A DNA stretch of 64,000 bases from M1-B18 sp048264125 (lineage in GTDB: Bacteria; Bacillota; Clostridia; Peptostreptococcales; Natronincolaceae): positions 124,001 through 188,000 of the forward strand of contig JBLXDM010000004.1 of NCBI GenBank assembly GCA_048264125.1, read 5' to 3'. The notes beneath the pieces were generated by a model. It saw nothing but the letters and a program-made list of their open reading frames with translations. It did no database searches and was not told the DNA's origin. A program made the translations under genes and the position numbers. How positions within the stretch are numbered: position 1 is the stretch's first letter; each line of letters begins with the position of its first letter. Below, piece after piece: positions 15,952-24,892 of this stretch.

Positions 15952-16989
15952 TCAAATATTAGTAATGGAATCAATAAAATCAGAGCTTAAATTCAAAACA
16001 TTGCTGAAGCCTATGATATGGTAGGAGATTGGCTCTATTAAATTGTAAATACTTGTACCTGGCAATATTAAACTCTTATCAATACTGGATTTAACAATTT
16101 CGCAGCCTTCTCCAATGCAGGTATTGGTACCGATAAAGCTGTCCCTCACCAAGGTATCCTTTCCAATAATTAGGGGCCCCTGCAATATACTGTTTATAAC
16201 ACGTGCCCCCTCCTCTATTACAGCCTCGCCTAAGACTGTGGTGGCGGCGTCCAAAATTCCCCTGTTCATAGCGATGACCCCCTCCAGCTTGCGCAGATTG
16301 ATCCTTAATAAATCCGCTGGTGTACCTAAATCCACCCAATGATCCTTTACTATTTTTTTACCCACCTTAAAGGATTTGTCTATTAGCCATTGTATGGCAT
16401 CGGTAATCTCAAGCTCCCCCCGCGTCGAAGGCCTAATACCCGCTATAGCTTCAAATATCCTTTTATGATTGAAGATATAAAGGCCTGCTATTGCTAAATT
16501 ACTGGAGCCTCCTTTTGGCTTCTCCACAACCCTCACGACCCTATCCCTCTCAACATAGGCAATGCCGTAATTTCCAGGGTCAGCAACCTCTTTTAAGGCC
16601 AGTGTTGCCACCTGCCCGCCCCTTGTATGTGCATCTATCATTTCCCTTATATCCAGCTGAAGATGATTATCCCCCAGCAGCATAACAAAATCCTCATCCT
16701 GCAGCTGCTCCCTTGCCAACGCTACCGCATGTGCCAAGCCGAAGGGCTGCTGCTGAAATTTATAGCTGATGCTTACCCCCCATCTTTCACCGTTCCCCAG
16801 TAGCCTTTGAACCTGTGGATAGGAGCTTCCGACTACAATCACTAATTCCTTGATATCTGCATCCCTTAGCATTTCAATCAGATAAATAATATTCGCTTTA
16901 TTTAAAACCGGCAGTAGCTGCTTCGGAAAATTCTTAGTTAACGGCTGCAACCTAGTTCCGCTTCCACCGCTTAATATTAACCCCTTCAT
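15952..16989 (-). CDS. Glucose-1-phosphate thymidylyltransferase, long form
   Basis: Makes dTDP-glucose from dTTP and glucose 1-phosphate. The N-terminal nucleotidyltransferase domain has GLILSGGSGTRLQPLT, the lysine in NFPKQLLPV, and LLGDNHLQ. Unlike the 290-residue RmlA, this 345-residue protein has a C-terminal left-handed beta-helix (hexapeptide repeats about 250-325, for example VIEEGARVINSILQGPLIIG), as in the long RmlA subfamily. It starts the four-gene sugar operon. Confidence 0.9.
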   Translation of the reverse strand: MKGLILSGGSGTRLQPLTKNFPKQLLPVLNKANIIYLIEMLRDADIKELVIVVGSSYPQVQRLLGNGERWGVSISYKFQQQPFGLAHAVALAREQLQDEDFVMLLGDNHLQLDIREMIDAHTRGGQVATLALKEVADPGNYGIAYVERDRVVRVVEKPKGGSSNLAIAGLYIFNHKRIFEAIAGIRPSTRGELEITDAIQWLIDKSFKVGKKIVKDHWVDLGTPADLLRINLRKLEGVIAMNRGILDAATTVLGEAVIEEGARVINSILQGPLIIGKDTLVRDSFIGTNTCIGEGCEIVKSSIDKSLILPGTSIYNLIEPISYHIIGFSNVLNLSSDFIDSITNI

Positions 16990-17052
16990 ATAAAAGCTCC
17001 TTTCCTCACATCTGCTATAAATTATGCGAATGCTACATTTTATGTTAAGCTT

Positions 17053-18039
17053 TTATAGGGATTGATATGCCTTAAGAAGCTTTTCTGCAATCCTTTCCCA
17101 TAGGTAGTTTTTTTCTATGTAATTTCTAAAAGCTTCATTTTTCTTTTTGTTATAGGAATTCTCCAGCTGCTTTTCTATATCGGAATAGCTGTTGGGATTG
17201 GCATATGACACATAATCCTTAAAATAGTCCTTAGTGCTGCCCTCCGTTGTGGTTAAAACATTACATCCCGCCAGCCCCGCCTCAAGATTAACCAAGCCCG
17301 GTATTTCATACCAGCTGACTAAAGCATGCACCTTTGCCCCATGGTAAATACCCACTAAATCCTCATGCTCAACCTTGGGGACGTATATAATATGCTTATA
17401 CTCCTTCATGCACTGGTAATAATACTCCATCTGGTTTATGGGTCCTATGATGACATAAGGCACCCCAAGCCTTCTGGTTGCTTTTGCTACAGCTAATTGG
17501 TTTTTATGATCACAGACCCTAGCCACCGTCAGAACATAATCCTTTAGCCTATGCTGCTTTAAAAAGCTGCTCTCCCTGTTGCTGGCAAAAATGCCATCTA
17601 CACCATTTGGTATTACGACATAGCTCCTTTTGAGGTTAAAATCCTCCTCGATTGCCCTCATTTCGCTTTCTGCTCCCGGAAAGATGAGGTCGGCTCCCTC
17701 CAGCACCTCTTTTCTTAAGGGGTTTGACATATTCCAAAGCGCAATCCTTCGCGACTCCCTTTGAGGTGCTACATACCTGATATAATTCCAGTAAATCGGA
17801 GATAAAACAATCTTTTTTCTCTGCTGCCTTGCATTTTTATAAAATTGATAGGTATCCGAGACCCGTATCGTGTTAAAGAGATGAACAATGCTATAATCCC
17901 TCAGATTTTCCTGTGGATTGCTTGAGATTTTAATTTGAAGCCCTTTTTTAGTCAGAAACTCCCTTGTTTTTAATAGCTGTATGCTATCCCCCGCCAAGGA
18001 ATGCTGATAATCGCTCCTAATGTAAAATAGAACCCTCAT
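17053..18039 (-). CDS. GT-B glycosyltransferase (family 4-like)
   Basis: A 328-residue soluble glycosyltransferase. The N-terminal half binds the acceptor (MRVLFYIRSDYQHSLAGDS), and the second half has VIPNGVDGIFASN, DYVLTVARVCDHKNQ and WYEIPGLVNLEAGLAGCNVL, the E-x7-E sugar-nucleotide site of GT4 enzymes. It starts 4 bp after the end of the next gene upstream and follows the sugar-nucleotide operon's direction, so it probably builds a surface glycan using the sugars made beside it. Exact linkage unknown. Confidence 0.85.
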   Translation of the reverse strand: MRVLFYIRSDYQHSLAGDSIQLLKTREFLTKKGLQIKISSNPQENLRDYSIVHLFNTIRVSDTYQFYKNARQQRKKIVLSPIYWNYIRYVAPQRESRRIALWNMSNPLRKEVLEGADLIFPGAESEMRAIEEDFNLKRSYVVIPNGVDGIFASNRESSFLKQHRLKDYVLTVARVCDHKNQLAVAKATRRLGVPYVIIGPINQMEYYYQCMKEYKHIIYVPKVEHEDLVGIYHGAKVHALVSWYEIPGLVNLEAGLAGCNVLTTTEGSTKDYFKDYVSYANPNSYSDIEKQLENSYNKKKNEAFRNYIEKNYLWERIAEKLLKAYQSL

Positions 18040-18043
18040 AAAT

Positions 18044-19045
18044 TCACCTGCTTCTTCCTTTTTTTATCGGAGGCTTAATTATTTCCTCGATATCATCCAC
18101 CCTAGCCCTCCATGAATTATTTAAGGCCGCCTTCCTTCTTTTCTCCTGAAGCATAGTACTGTTTTCCTCCAGAGCAAGCCTAACATTTTTTATAAATTCC
18201 TCCTTATTTTTACTGATATATATCACATCCTTATAGGGCACCACCTCCGGTATAAGGCTGCTGATTATTGGCTTCCCCAAGGAAAGATATTCGTACATTT
18301 TTATGGGATTAGTTGCTCTTGTTATCTGATTTTGCTTAAAGGGTATCAGGGTAGCATCCATCATATTTAAATAGGCCGGTACCATATTGTAGCTTTGCTG
18401 ACCCACATATGATATATTCTTGGCCTTCGGCAGCCTCGGGTAGCCTATATTTGCCCCAACCATGAGAATATTGTCATTTTGATACGCCGCTGCCAGCTCC
18501 TTTATTAGGCCGATATCCACCCAAGAGGCCAGCGCCCCTATATACCCGATAACCCTACCCCCTGCAATTGGCGGCCTCCACCCTGTTGCTAGCTGCTTAT
18601 TATTATCAAAATAGCCTATGTCACATCCATTTTGAACCAGATGCACCTCTTTTTTGTATTTTTTCAAATCTAAGCAAAGCAATTTTGAGGTTGTAATTAC
18701 AATGTCAGCTGCCTTAAGCATCCTATGCTGCTGAAGCTTCAGCAGAGGGAAATCATCCACACAATCGTAGATGGTGAGCCTTTCCTTGAAAGCCCCCTTC
18801 AATGTCACCAGCTTAGGATCTACTATCCACAAAATGTCTGCTGTAATGCCACCTGCCAGCAGCTGCTTTATATTATGGCATATGGTTAAGCCCTCGCTTT
18901 TCTTATCTAAATACAGATTTTTGCTAGTTGTCTTATTGCAATATATAACCTCCCAGCCCCTGTTGCTGAGCTCCTTCATCAGCTGCTGAGGCCTCTGAAA
19001 CATCCAGTCATAATCAACCGAAGAAAGACAAATTATACGCTTCAT
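18044..19045 (-). CDS. GT-B glycosyltransferase
   Basis: A 333-residue protein opening KRIICLSSVDYDWMFQRPQQL, a start seen in GT4-like enzymes where WMFQRPQQL follows the first strand. VIGYIGALASWVDI and YEYLSLGKPIISSLIPEV are the donor-binding loops; the sequence ends in a very basic tail (PPIKKGRSR). It has a GGAGG ribosome site and pairs with the downstream GT4 gene. It is divergent from the CAP-domain gene. Substrate not determinable. Confidence 0.84.
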   Translation of the reverse strand: MKRIICLSSVDYDWMFQRPQQLMKELSNRGWEVIYCNKTTSKNLYLDKKSEGLTICHNIKQLLAGGITADILWIVDPKLVTLKGAFKERLTIYDCVDDFPLLKLQQHRMLKAADIVITTSKLLCLDLKKYKKEVHLVQNGCDIGYFDNNKQLATGWRPPIAGGRVIGYIGALASWVDIGLIKELAAAYQNDNILMVGANIGYPRLPKAKNISYVGQQSYNMVPAYLNMMDATLIPFKQNQITRATNPIKMYEYLSLGKPIISSLIPEVVPYKDVIYISKNKEEFIKNVRLALEENSTMLQEKRRKAALNNSWRARVDDIEEIIKPPIKKGRSR

Positions 19046-19154
19046 AGCACTGCCTCCTTGCCTTTATTTCGTTATATTACCATATATTATGCGTTGAACC
19101 CGATGGTCTATTACTGTATCCTAATTACAAGCCTTAATAAAAGGAGGAGAATTA

Positions 19155-19979
19155 ATGTTAAAAAATAATCTAATTAAAAAGGCAGTAGTACCAACCCTAG
19201 TAGCGACTATGTTCATCTCATCTGCAATATCTGCAAGTGCTTACACTCTAGTTAAAAGCACTGATGGGACAAAGGTAATTTACAATGTAAAACCGGCTAC
19301 AACATCAAAAACTTCATATACCTTTCGAATAGGCAGTCTGCGAAATATCATTTCATTATGCTCTGACAACACGACTGTAACTACCGTTAAAAAGGAAGAA
19401 ACGGTTACAGCTCCAAAACCAGTGGTTAAAGAGGAAAAGCCTGTGAAAACACCTGAGGCTACACCTAAACCCGAGCCGGCACCGGAGGCAACACCTACAC
19501 CTACACCTACACCTACACCGGCACCGACTCCAACACCCGAACCAGCTCCAACGCCTGAACCGGCTCCGGCTCCAACGACTCCAGCTGCATCAACTAAATA
19601 TAACCATACAATATCAGCTCAGGAGCAGCAAATGGTTGATTTAGTCAATAAGGCAAGACGTGAAGCGGGATTAAAGGAATTGATTGTTGACACTGATTTG
19701 GCGTATGTTGCTAGAGTAAAATCTAAAGATATGCATGATAACAATTACTTCTCACACACATCACCAACTCATGGTTCACCATTTGATATGATGCGTGCTT
19801 TTGGAATCCAGTTTAGGGGTGCCGCAGAAAATATTGCAAAAAACCAAAGCGTTACAGCAGCTCAAAATGCCTTCATGAACTCAGAAGGCCATAGAAATAA
19901 CATTCTAAATGCTAGCCTTACACATATTGGTGTAGGTATCCATAATGGGTATTACACTCAAATGTTTATATCAAAATAA
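19155..19979 (+). CDS. Secreted CAP (SCP/PR-1) domain protein
   Basis: A 274-residue exported protein. Residues 1-30 are a signal peptide (KKAVVPTLVATMFISSAISASA). Residues about 85-150 form a low-complexity Pro/Thr/Ala/Glu linker (TPTPTPTPAPTPTPEPAP). The CAP domain is about 155-274: MVDLVNKARREAGL, SKDMHDNNYFSHTSP with the conserved His, AAENIAKNQ with the Glu-Asn, and SEGHRNNILNASLTHIG. Firmicute CAP proteins of this YkwD type are secreted and abundant in sporulating clostridia; their biochemical activity is unsettled. The linker may attach to the wall or be glycosylated. It faces the glycosyltransferases divergently. Confidence 0.9.
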   Translation: MLKNNLIKKAVVPTLVATMFISSAISASAYTLVKSTDGTKVIYNVKPATTSKTSYTFRIGSLRNIISLCSDNTTVTTVKKEETVTAPKPVVKEEKPVKTPEATPKPEPAPEATPTPTPTPTPAPTPTPEPAPTPEPAPAPTTPAASTKYNHTISAQEQQMVDLVNKARREAGLKELIVDTDLAYVARVKSKDMHDNNYFSHTSPTHGSPFDMMRAFGIQFRGAAENIAKNQSVTAAQNAFMNSEGHRNNILNASLTHIGVGIHNGYYTQMFISK

Positions 19980-19997
19980 TGAATGTATTGCTATAAA

Positions 19998-20030
19998 GCA
20001 TAAAAAACTGCCCTTGGCAGTTTTTTATGC
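19998..20030. terminator. Bidirectional terminator
   Basis: GCATAAAAAACTGCC - CTT - GGCAGTTTTTTATGC, a perfect stem with A and T runs on both sides, between convergent genes ending at 19979 and 20043. Confidence 0.93.
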
Positions 20031-20042
20031 TTTATCCTTTTA

Positions 20043-20699
20043 TTAGAATAATTCATCGTAGGGAATATCCTCAAGCTGTCTTGGGAAGAATTCCGGGAAC
20101 GGTGCTGTCTCAAAGTCAATACAGATATCCTCTGGTGAGAATTCTTCGCATTCGGGAGGCTCTGGACAGAAGCCAAAAGCCGGAATAAGTAGTTGAACTC
20201 TTCCTACAACCTTCACAATAATGAATACACCAACAGGGAAGACTAGGAAGCCATTTTCTATTATTGGTTCTGCCAATATCTGTGATGCAGTTTCAATAAC
20301 AATTTGGAATGTAAATTCGTCTCTTGCCTCTGGTATAAACAGAATTATGTCCTTTTGGATTTCCGGTAATTCACCAGGAATTTCAATTATGCAGCCGGTA
20401 TCCTTGTTTTTCACTCGTATTACAAATGTAATGCTGACTCTGAAGCGAACTCTGCTGAAGTTAGGTCTGCTTGGTATCGGTGTGATAGTTAATGAGCCCT
20501 CCACTATTTCCCCGGGATTAAATATAATGTCTATGAACTTTAAGCATTTATCGTCGGGCAGCGGTACAAATATTTCGTCGAAGCATTCTCTTTGCTGGCA
20601 GCTGGCATAAACTTTATCGACGATTATACATTCCGCTTTAAAGTCTGGGAAATATGGATCCGATGATAACCCTGGACTTGGGTCAAAATTAATTGCCAT
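20043..20699 (-). CDS. Putative spore-coat protein, SPOCS-like, paralog A
   Basis: A 218-residue protein without signal peptide. It is closely related to the next gene (20827-21489), especially over the last 60 residues (GRVQLLIPAFGFCPEP, FPEFFPRQLEDIPYDELF shared). It carries ECIIVDKVYASCQQRECFDE near residues 22-41, then a strand-rich region with FNPGEIVEGSLTITPIP. The pattern DKV-x-PGxxVxGxL-x recalls SPOCS (DUF3794) domains of spore-coat morphogens, a resemblance I judge by eye only. Several cysteines suggest disulfide cross-linking. Abundant expression is implied by a GGGGG ribosome site. Function unknown; coat or exosporium structural protein is the best guess. Confidence 0.6.
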   Translation of the reverse strand: MAINFDPSPGLSSDPYFPDFKAECIIVDKVYASCQQRECFDEIFVPLPDDKCLKFIDIIFNPGEIVEGSLTITPIPSRPNFSRVRFRVSITFVIRVKNKDTGCIIEIPGELPEIQKDIILFIPEARDEFTFQIVIETASQILAEPIIENGFLVFPVGVFIIVKVVGRVQLLIPAFGFCPEPPECEEFSPEDICIDFETAPFPEFFPRQLEDIPYDELF

Positions 20700-20779
20700 C
20701 TTGTTACCCCCTTATAATTAATTTAAAATTATTTTTCTGTACAGTATCAATATATGTAGATACAAAAATAGTGTTACAA

Positions 20780-20810
20780 ATAAAAGCTACCTAAAAATGG
20801 TAGCTTTTAT
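20780..20810. terminator. Bidirectional terminator between the two SPOCS-like genes
   Basis: ATAAAAGCTACC - TAAAAAT - GGTAGCTTTTAT with T-rich flanks; terminates the minus-strand gene ending at 20827, so the two paralogs are separately transcribed. Confidence 0.85.
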
Positions 20811-20826
20811 TTATTTTTTTTTATTT

Positions 20827-21489
20827 TTAAAACAATTCATCGTAGGGTATATCCTCTAATTGCCTTGGGAAAAACTCTGGGAAAGGCGCTGCTTCGAATT
20901 CAATGCAAATATCCTCCGGTGAAAACTCCTCACATTCAGGCGGCTCCGGACAGAAGCCAAATGCTGGAATAAGTAACTGCACTCTTCCTACTACCTTTAT
21001 AATGATAAATACTCCTACCGGGAAGGTTAAACAGCCATCTACTATCTGTGGCTCTGCTAAAACCATAGACGCAGTTTCGATAACGATTTTGAATAAAAAC
21101 TCATCTCTGGCCTGTGGCATAAAGAGTATAACATCCTTCAGTATATCGGGTAATTCCCCCGGTATTTCCACAATCCCACAGGTGTCTTTATTTAACAAAC
21201 GCACCGTGAAGCCTATGGAGACTCTAAAGCGGACTCTGCTGAAATTAGGCCTATTAGGCAACGGCGTTATGGTTAATGAGCCGGGGACTATTTCACCAGG
21301 ATTAAAGGTAATACTTAGAAGCTTAAAGCATCCGTCATCAGGTAATTGAACAGCTATTTCATCAAAGCATTCTCTCTGTTGACAGCTGGCATAAACCTTA
21401 TCAACAATAATACACTCTGCTTTAAAATCCGGAAAATAAGGGTCTAACTGTTGCAACACTCCTGGATTAGGATCGAAATTTAACGACAT
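20827..21489 (-). CDS. Putative spore-coat protein, SPOCS-like, paralog B
   Basis: A 220-residue tandem duplicate of the 20043-20699 product, with near-identical N terminus (DPYFPDFKAECIIVDKVYAS), middle (RPNFSRVRFRVSI) and C terminus (CEEFSPEDICI). Differences cluster in the loop around residues 45-60 and 95-105, where this copy has RLLNKDTCGI with an added cysteine. Its promoter region holds an 18-bp perfect palindrome and faces the plus-strand propeller gene. As for paralog A, a self-assembling coat or exosporium role is inference; there is no signal peptide, as expected for coat proteins made in the mother cell. Confidence 0.6.
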   Translation of the reverse strand: MSLNFDPNPGVLQQLDPYFPDFKAECIIVDKVYASCQQRECFDEIAVQLPDDGCFKLLSITFNPGEIVPGSLTITPLPNRPNFSRVRFRVSIGFTVRLLNKDTCGIVEIPGELPDILKDVILFMPQARDEFLFKIVIETASMVLAEPQIVDGCLTFPVGVFIIIKVVGRVQLLIPAFGFCPEPPECEEFSPEDICIEFEAAPFPEFFPRQLEDIPYDELF

Positions 21490-21529
21490 ACTTCTCTCCC
21501 TCCTTCTTATTAATAACTTTTACAAAATC

Positions 21530-21547
21530 ACTAATAAATTTATTAGT
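21530..21547. promoter_or_regulatory. 18-bp perfect palindrome, possible operator
   Basis: ACTAATAAATTTATTAGT sits in the gap between the divergent genes ending/starting at 21489 and 21656, about 40 bp before the minus-strand start. It could bind a dimeric regulator; no known family was recognised. Confidence 0.45.
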
Positions 21548-21655
21548 AATAACATAATATGGAGTAAAGCTGTATATGGGAACCATTATGAAAACTATTC
21601 GCCATATTAAATGAAAAACAAAAAAATAAAATAATAACTTAAAGGAAGTGGAAAA

Positions 21656-23359
21656 ATGCAAGCCTATACACCTCAAAGCTGCCTTATAAAAAATGCAAAA
21701 AATATATCTTATTTCTTTTATTTAGACAAGCACAAGTTGGTAAACTATAAAACCTTCAGCTCTGAAAATACTTTGATTTCCAATGAAGAGGCCTATCCCC
21801 AGCCGGTAATTGATTTTTCAGCCACCATAGACAATAAGGATCAGCTGCACCTCATATGCATTACAAAGGAAGGTAGTCTCTTGTATTTAGTCAACATACT
21901 AGGAAAATGGGAGCATAAGCAGCTGGCAAAGCTGGACTTCAAATCCAATACCTACAAGCATTTAACTTTGCTTCACCGAAGGGACTACACCCATGTATTT
22001 TGCAACAAGACAAACCTCCTGAATCCTATGATTACGTCAATAGAGCATTTGTACTGGAATGACAAGACCTTCAATAAAGGAACGATAATTACCTACATGC
22101 CGGGTAAATTCCTTGCCCCATTTCAGGTGGATATAGACAGCATCAGCAATGTTCATTTGATATATAAGGTCCTGCATAGAAGTAATCATCAGCTATCCTA
22201 CTGCAAATTTAATGTATTCAATAAAAAGTGGAGTACCGGTGAAATAGTAACCAATTCGCAGGAGGACAATAATCATCCATTTTTGCTGATCGATAGAAAG
22301 GACAACATGCATGTGGCCTGGTGCACTATCGTCGATAACAATTTTATCTTAAAGTATAGAAGAAAATCTAATATCACTAATCAAAAAGCCAAGTGGTCCC
22401 CAATTGCACAGCTCTCCAATAAAAATGCAAATTACCTCTCACCAGTACTGCTGCAGGAGGGCAACACCGTTAAGCTGCTTAGCAGACAAAATGACATTGT
22501 AAATGAAATCGTATCAGAGGACTTTGGAATTAGCTGGACTCCTATCAATAAGATAAAGGGCTATTCAATGGAAAATGCAGAGCTTCTAAGATATAGCAGC
22601 AATGCAACAAACGAAAGAGGTTATTATATTTCTCCCTATGCCTATGGGATTGTTGAGGACAGTATAGACCTACTTGGGTCACGCCTGTATTATCAGCCCC
22701 CTAAAAATCCTATGGAGGCATATAATGAGACAGTTGTGCCACCAGCTGCTGCTCCAAGACTGGAGGAGCCCGTTAAGCCTTTAGCTTCCGAGGAGCATCA
22801 GCAGGAGCCTGCAATGCCTTTGATTTCCGAAGAGAGGACCCCCGCCACTGAGGAAGCCCCTCCTGACGATCCTAAGAATACTGCTTCAGAAATCGCAACT
22901 AAATTAGAGGAGGAGCTAGAAGAGGAAGCCATAGACGAACCAGTTAAGCACCTAAATAAGAATATAGAGGAGCATATGGTTATCGACGCCAATTTAAAAA
23001 GCATGATCCAGGAGGTCCAGAGCTATGTAAATAAGATGATGACGGAAATCGAAAAGCTAGAGGCGGATCAAAGGTCTATGGAAAACATTCTGCCAGTAAT
23101 CAGTAGCGAGACATCTACGGAAATTGCTAGCGAAGAATTACATACCCAATTAAGGGAGCTAAATTCCAATCTTGTTAAGCTAGAGGATGAGCAGCTGAAG
23201 CTGGAATGTCAGCTGGGTGAATTTCATAAGAAGATATATGGTATAGAGGATAGACTGATTGCCTACAAAAAACAATTTATGGAGCTTGAGGAGAAAAGCT
23301 ATCAGTCCCTTCATTCAAGCTCCAGCATTGTAAACAGAGTTATAAGCTTTTTTAAATAG
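21656..23359 (+). CDS. Asp-box beta-propeller protein with C-terminal coiled coil
   Basis: A 567-residue protein without signal peptide. Residues about 1-355 contain repeated blades of the form ATIDNKDQLHLICI, VDIDSISNVHLIYKV and LIDRKDNMHVAWCT, plus an Asp-box variant SEDFGISW, which together indicate a sialidase-like beta propeller. Residues 365-430 are Pro/Glu/Ala rich, and 430-560 form a long coiled coil (MIEKLEADQRS region). It has no catalytic sialidase triad that I can recognise, so a binding or structural role is likely. The related gene at 28610 is similar but lacks the coiled coil in the same frame. It ends overlapping the convergent DUF3343 gene by 8 bp. Confidence 0.7.
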   Translation: MQAYTPQSCLIKNAKNISYFFYLDKHKLVNYKTFSSENTLISNEEAYPQPVIDFSATIDNKDQLHLICITKEGSLLYLVNILGKWEHKQLAKLDFKSNTYKHLTLLHRRDYTHVFCNKTNLLNPMITSIEHLYWNDKTFNKGTIITYMPGKFLAPFQVDIDSISNVHLIYKVLHRSNHQLSYCKFNVFNKKWSTGEIVTNSQEDNNHPFLLIDRKDNMHVAWCTIVDNNFILKYRRKSNITNQKAKWSPIAQLSNKNANYLSPVLLQEGNTVKLLSRQNDIVNEIVSEDFGISWTPINKIKGYSMENAELLRYSSNATNERGYYISPYAYGIVEDSIDLLGSRLYYQPPKNPMEAYNETVVPPAAAPRLEEPVKPLASEEHQQEPAMPLISEERTPATEEAPPDDPKNTASEIATKLEEELEEEAIDEPVKHLNKNIEEHMVIDANLKSMIQEVQSYVNKMMTEIEKLEADQRSMENILPVISSETSTEIASEELHTQLRELNSNLVKLEDEQLKLECQLGEFHKKIYGIEDRLIAYKKQFMELEEKSYQSLHSSSSIVNRVISFFK

Positions 23360-23636
23360 CATCTATCTTTCTAATAATTCTTTTACCATAGGATCTTTCC
23401 ACCACATAAACTGCAGTAACTGTTTTTCTGATGCTTTTTGCTTCTTGAACCAGCTTATCCAGCTCTGTAAGGTCCTCAAATTTAATGGAGTAGCTGCAAC
23501 CGGCCTTTATTTTACAAGGGGTAGACACTAGCTCATATTGCGTTAATTGATTTCGTTGTAAATGCTGATGTAATTGAATCGCATGATTTCTGGATTCGAA
23601 TACAGCAAGATAATATTTCCTTTCAATCTGTTTCAT
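23352..23636 (-). CDS. DUF3343 family protein
   Basis: A 94-residue protein opening KYYLAVFESRNHAIQLHQHL with VSTPCKIKAGCSYSIKFED, the pattern of DUF3343 (a putative Se/S-carrier-like family) in which the PxxIxxxCG segment has cysteines; here Cys41 and Cys47 are present. Family members sit near selenium or thiol redox genes in some clostridia, but the function is unproven and no such gene is next to it here. The stop codon region overlaps the end of the propeller gene on the other strand by 8 bp. Confidence 0.8.
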   Translation of the reverse strand: MKQIERKYYLAVFESRNHAIQLHQHLQRNQLTQYELVSTPCKIKAGCSYSIKFEDLTELDKLVQEAKSIRKTVTAVYVVERSYGKRIIRKIDAI

Positions 23637-23713
23637 CCCATTTCCTCCCCAAGGTTGATAAATATATTACTAATACTACTATATGTAGCATCCAAAATTC
23701 TTGTTACCATGAG

Positions 23714-23745
23714 AAAATCCCCTTAATATTACTTAAGGGGATTTT
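23714..23745. terminator. Terminator of the LCP gene
   Basis: AAAATCCCCTTAA - TATTAC - TTAAGGGGATTTT, a perfect 13-bp stem immediately after the LCP stop codon; symmetric flanks allow action on both strands. Confidence 0.85.
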
Positions 23746-23746
23746 G

Positions 23747-24706
23747 CTATTGGATGCCGCCGTAAAGCTCAGTCACCAGCGTTTTGGTTAATTCCTTGTC
23801 TTGAATATAGTAGCTTACGCCTTCAATATACTCAGGGACACCTGGTAGGACATGCATTCTTATACTTTCGTTTTTCATACCTATAATGCTATTGGTATAG
23901 CTAAGAATCTCCATTGTTGACAGGCCTGTCTCAACATATTCCTTAGCAATCCCCACCACCTTAGGCAGGTTCAACCCAAGAGATTTTCTTACCAGCTTAT
24001 TTATAAAATCCTGCTGGCGGCTTATTCTGCCTATGTCTCCGTCGGAGTGGGTTCCATCGTCATTTTTTCTAAAGCGTAGATATTTAACTGCATCGCTGCC
24101 GCTTAGGTGCTTCTGCCCCTTAGTAAAGCTAATAACCAAAGGTGGTTTATCATATGGGTCTGTATAGTATATGTCGAAGGGAATGTTTATAGTTACACCA
24201 CCAACAGCATCTACAATCTTAGCCAACGCAGCATAGTCTACCTTAACAAAATTATGAATGGGCATACCCATGACATCACTGGCGGCATTCATGGCAGATT
24301 GAGCTCGATTTTCTCTGACGCCATAAGCGGCATTCAATTTCCTCTGATCCTTTCCATTATAGCCTTCCCTTTCATAATAGGTATCTCTAGGTAAAGAAAT
24401 AAAGTCCAGCCCCTTGGTTGTTGGATCAAAGCTTGCTACAATTATCGTATCCGTTAGAAGATTATTAGTGGTGCCTAAAAGCAGCACATTGAAGCGTTCA
24501 CTGTCATTTATCATTTTAGCGTAAGGATCTATTTCCACCTCTTCTTCAGAATCTCCCGGCTCAATGTCATTCTTAAAGGCATCCACTGCTTCTATATCCA
24601 CTCTATTCAAATCATTTAAAGTGTTCAATACCCATAGGGTAATACCACCGAAAATCAAGGTAAAGACGATAAAGGATATGGCAAACAGCTTTATATAAAA
24701 TTTCAT
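23747..24706 (-). CDS. LytR-CpsA-Psr (LCP) wall-polymer ligase
   Basis: A 319-residue membrane-anchored protein: one N-terminal helix (about 5-30, LFAISFIVFTLIFGGITLWVL), then the LCP domain. FNVLLLGTTNNLLTDTIIVA, ISLPRDTYY with the key arginine, LNAAYGV, VDYAALAKIVDAVGGV and YLRFRKNDDGTHSDGDIGR are all family motifs. LCP enzymes transfer teichoic-acid-like or capsular polymers from undecaprenyl phosphate to peptidoglycan outside the cell. Being near a glycan locus suggests it may ligate that polymer, though the link is positional only. Confidence 0.94.
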   Translation of the reverse strand: MKFYIKLFAISFIVFTLIFGGITLWVLNTLNDLNRVDIEAVDAFKNDIEPGDSEEEVEIDPYAKMINDSERFNVLLLGTTNNLLTDTIIVASFDPTTKGLDFISLPRDTYYEREGYNGKDQRKLNAAYGVRENRAQSAMNAASDVMGMPIHNFVKVDYAALAKIVDAVGGVTINIPFDIYYTDPYDKPPLVISFTKGQKHLSGSDAVKYLRFRKNDDGTHSDGDIGRISRQQDFINKLVRKSLGLNLPKVVGIAKEYVETGLSTMEILSYTNSIIGMKNESIRMHVLPGVPEYIEGVSYYIQDKELTKTLVTELYGGIQ

Positions 24707-24892
24707 TTAGGTTCCTCCAGTAGCAAATATATTATTTAAATTATTGCCAAATTATTGTAAGTTTTAACCAATCATTTATTCATTGTCTATTACTTCACTA
24801 TAGACATCAGAAAAACCTTTTATCTTTACAAAATCTTTAAATTTGTAATTTAAAATTAATAGAGGCAGATGCTTATTATAGCTGGCCTTTAT

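Noticed and set aside
19080..19090. CATATATTA as a sigma-K promoter of the CAP gene
   Set aside because: No AC element lies at the required 16-17 bp upstream.
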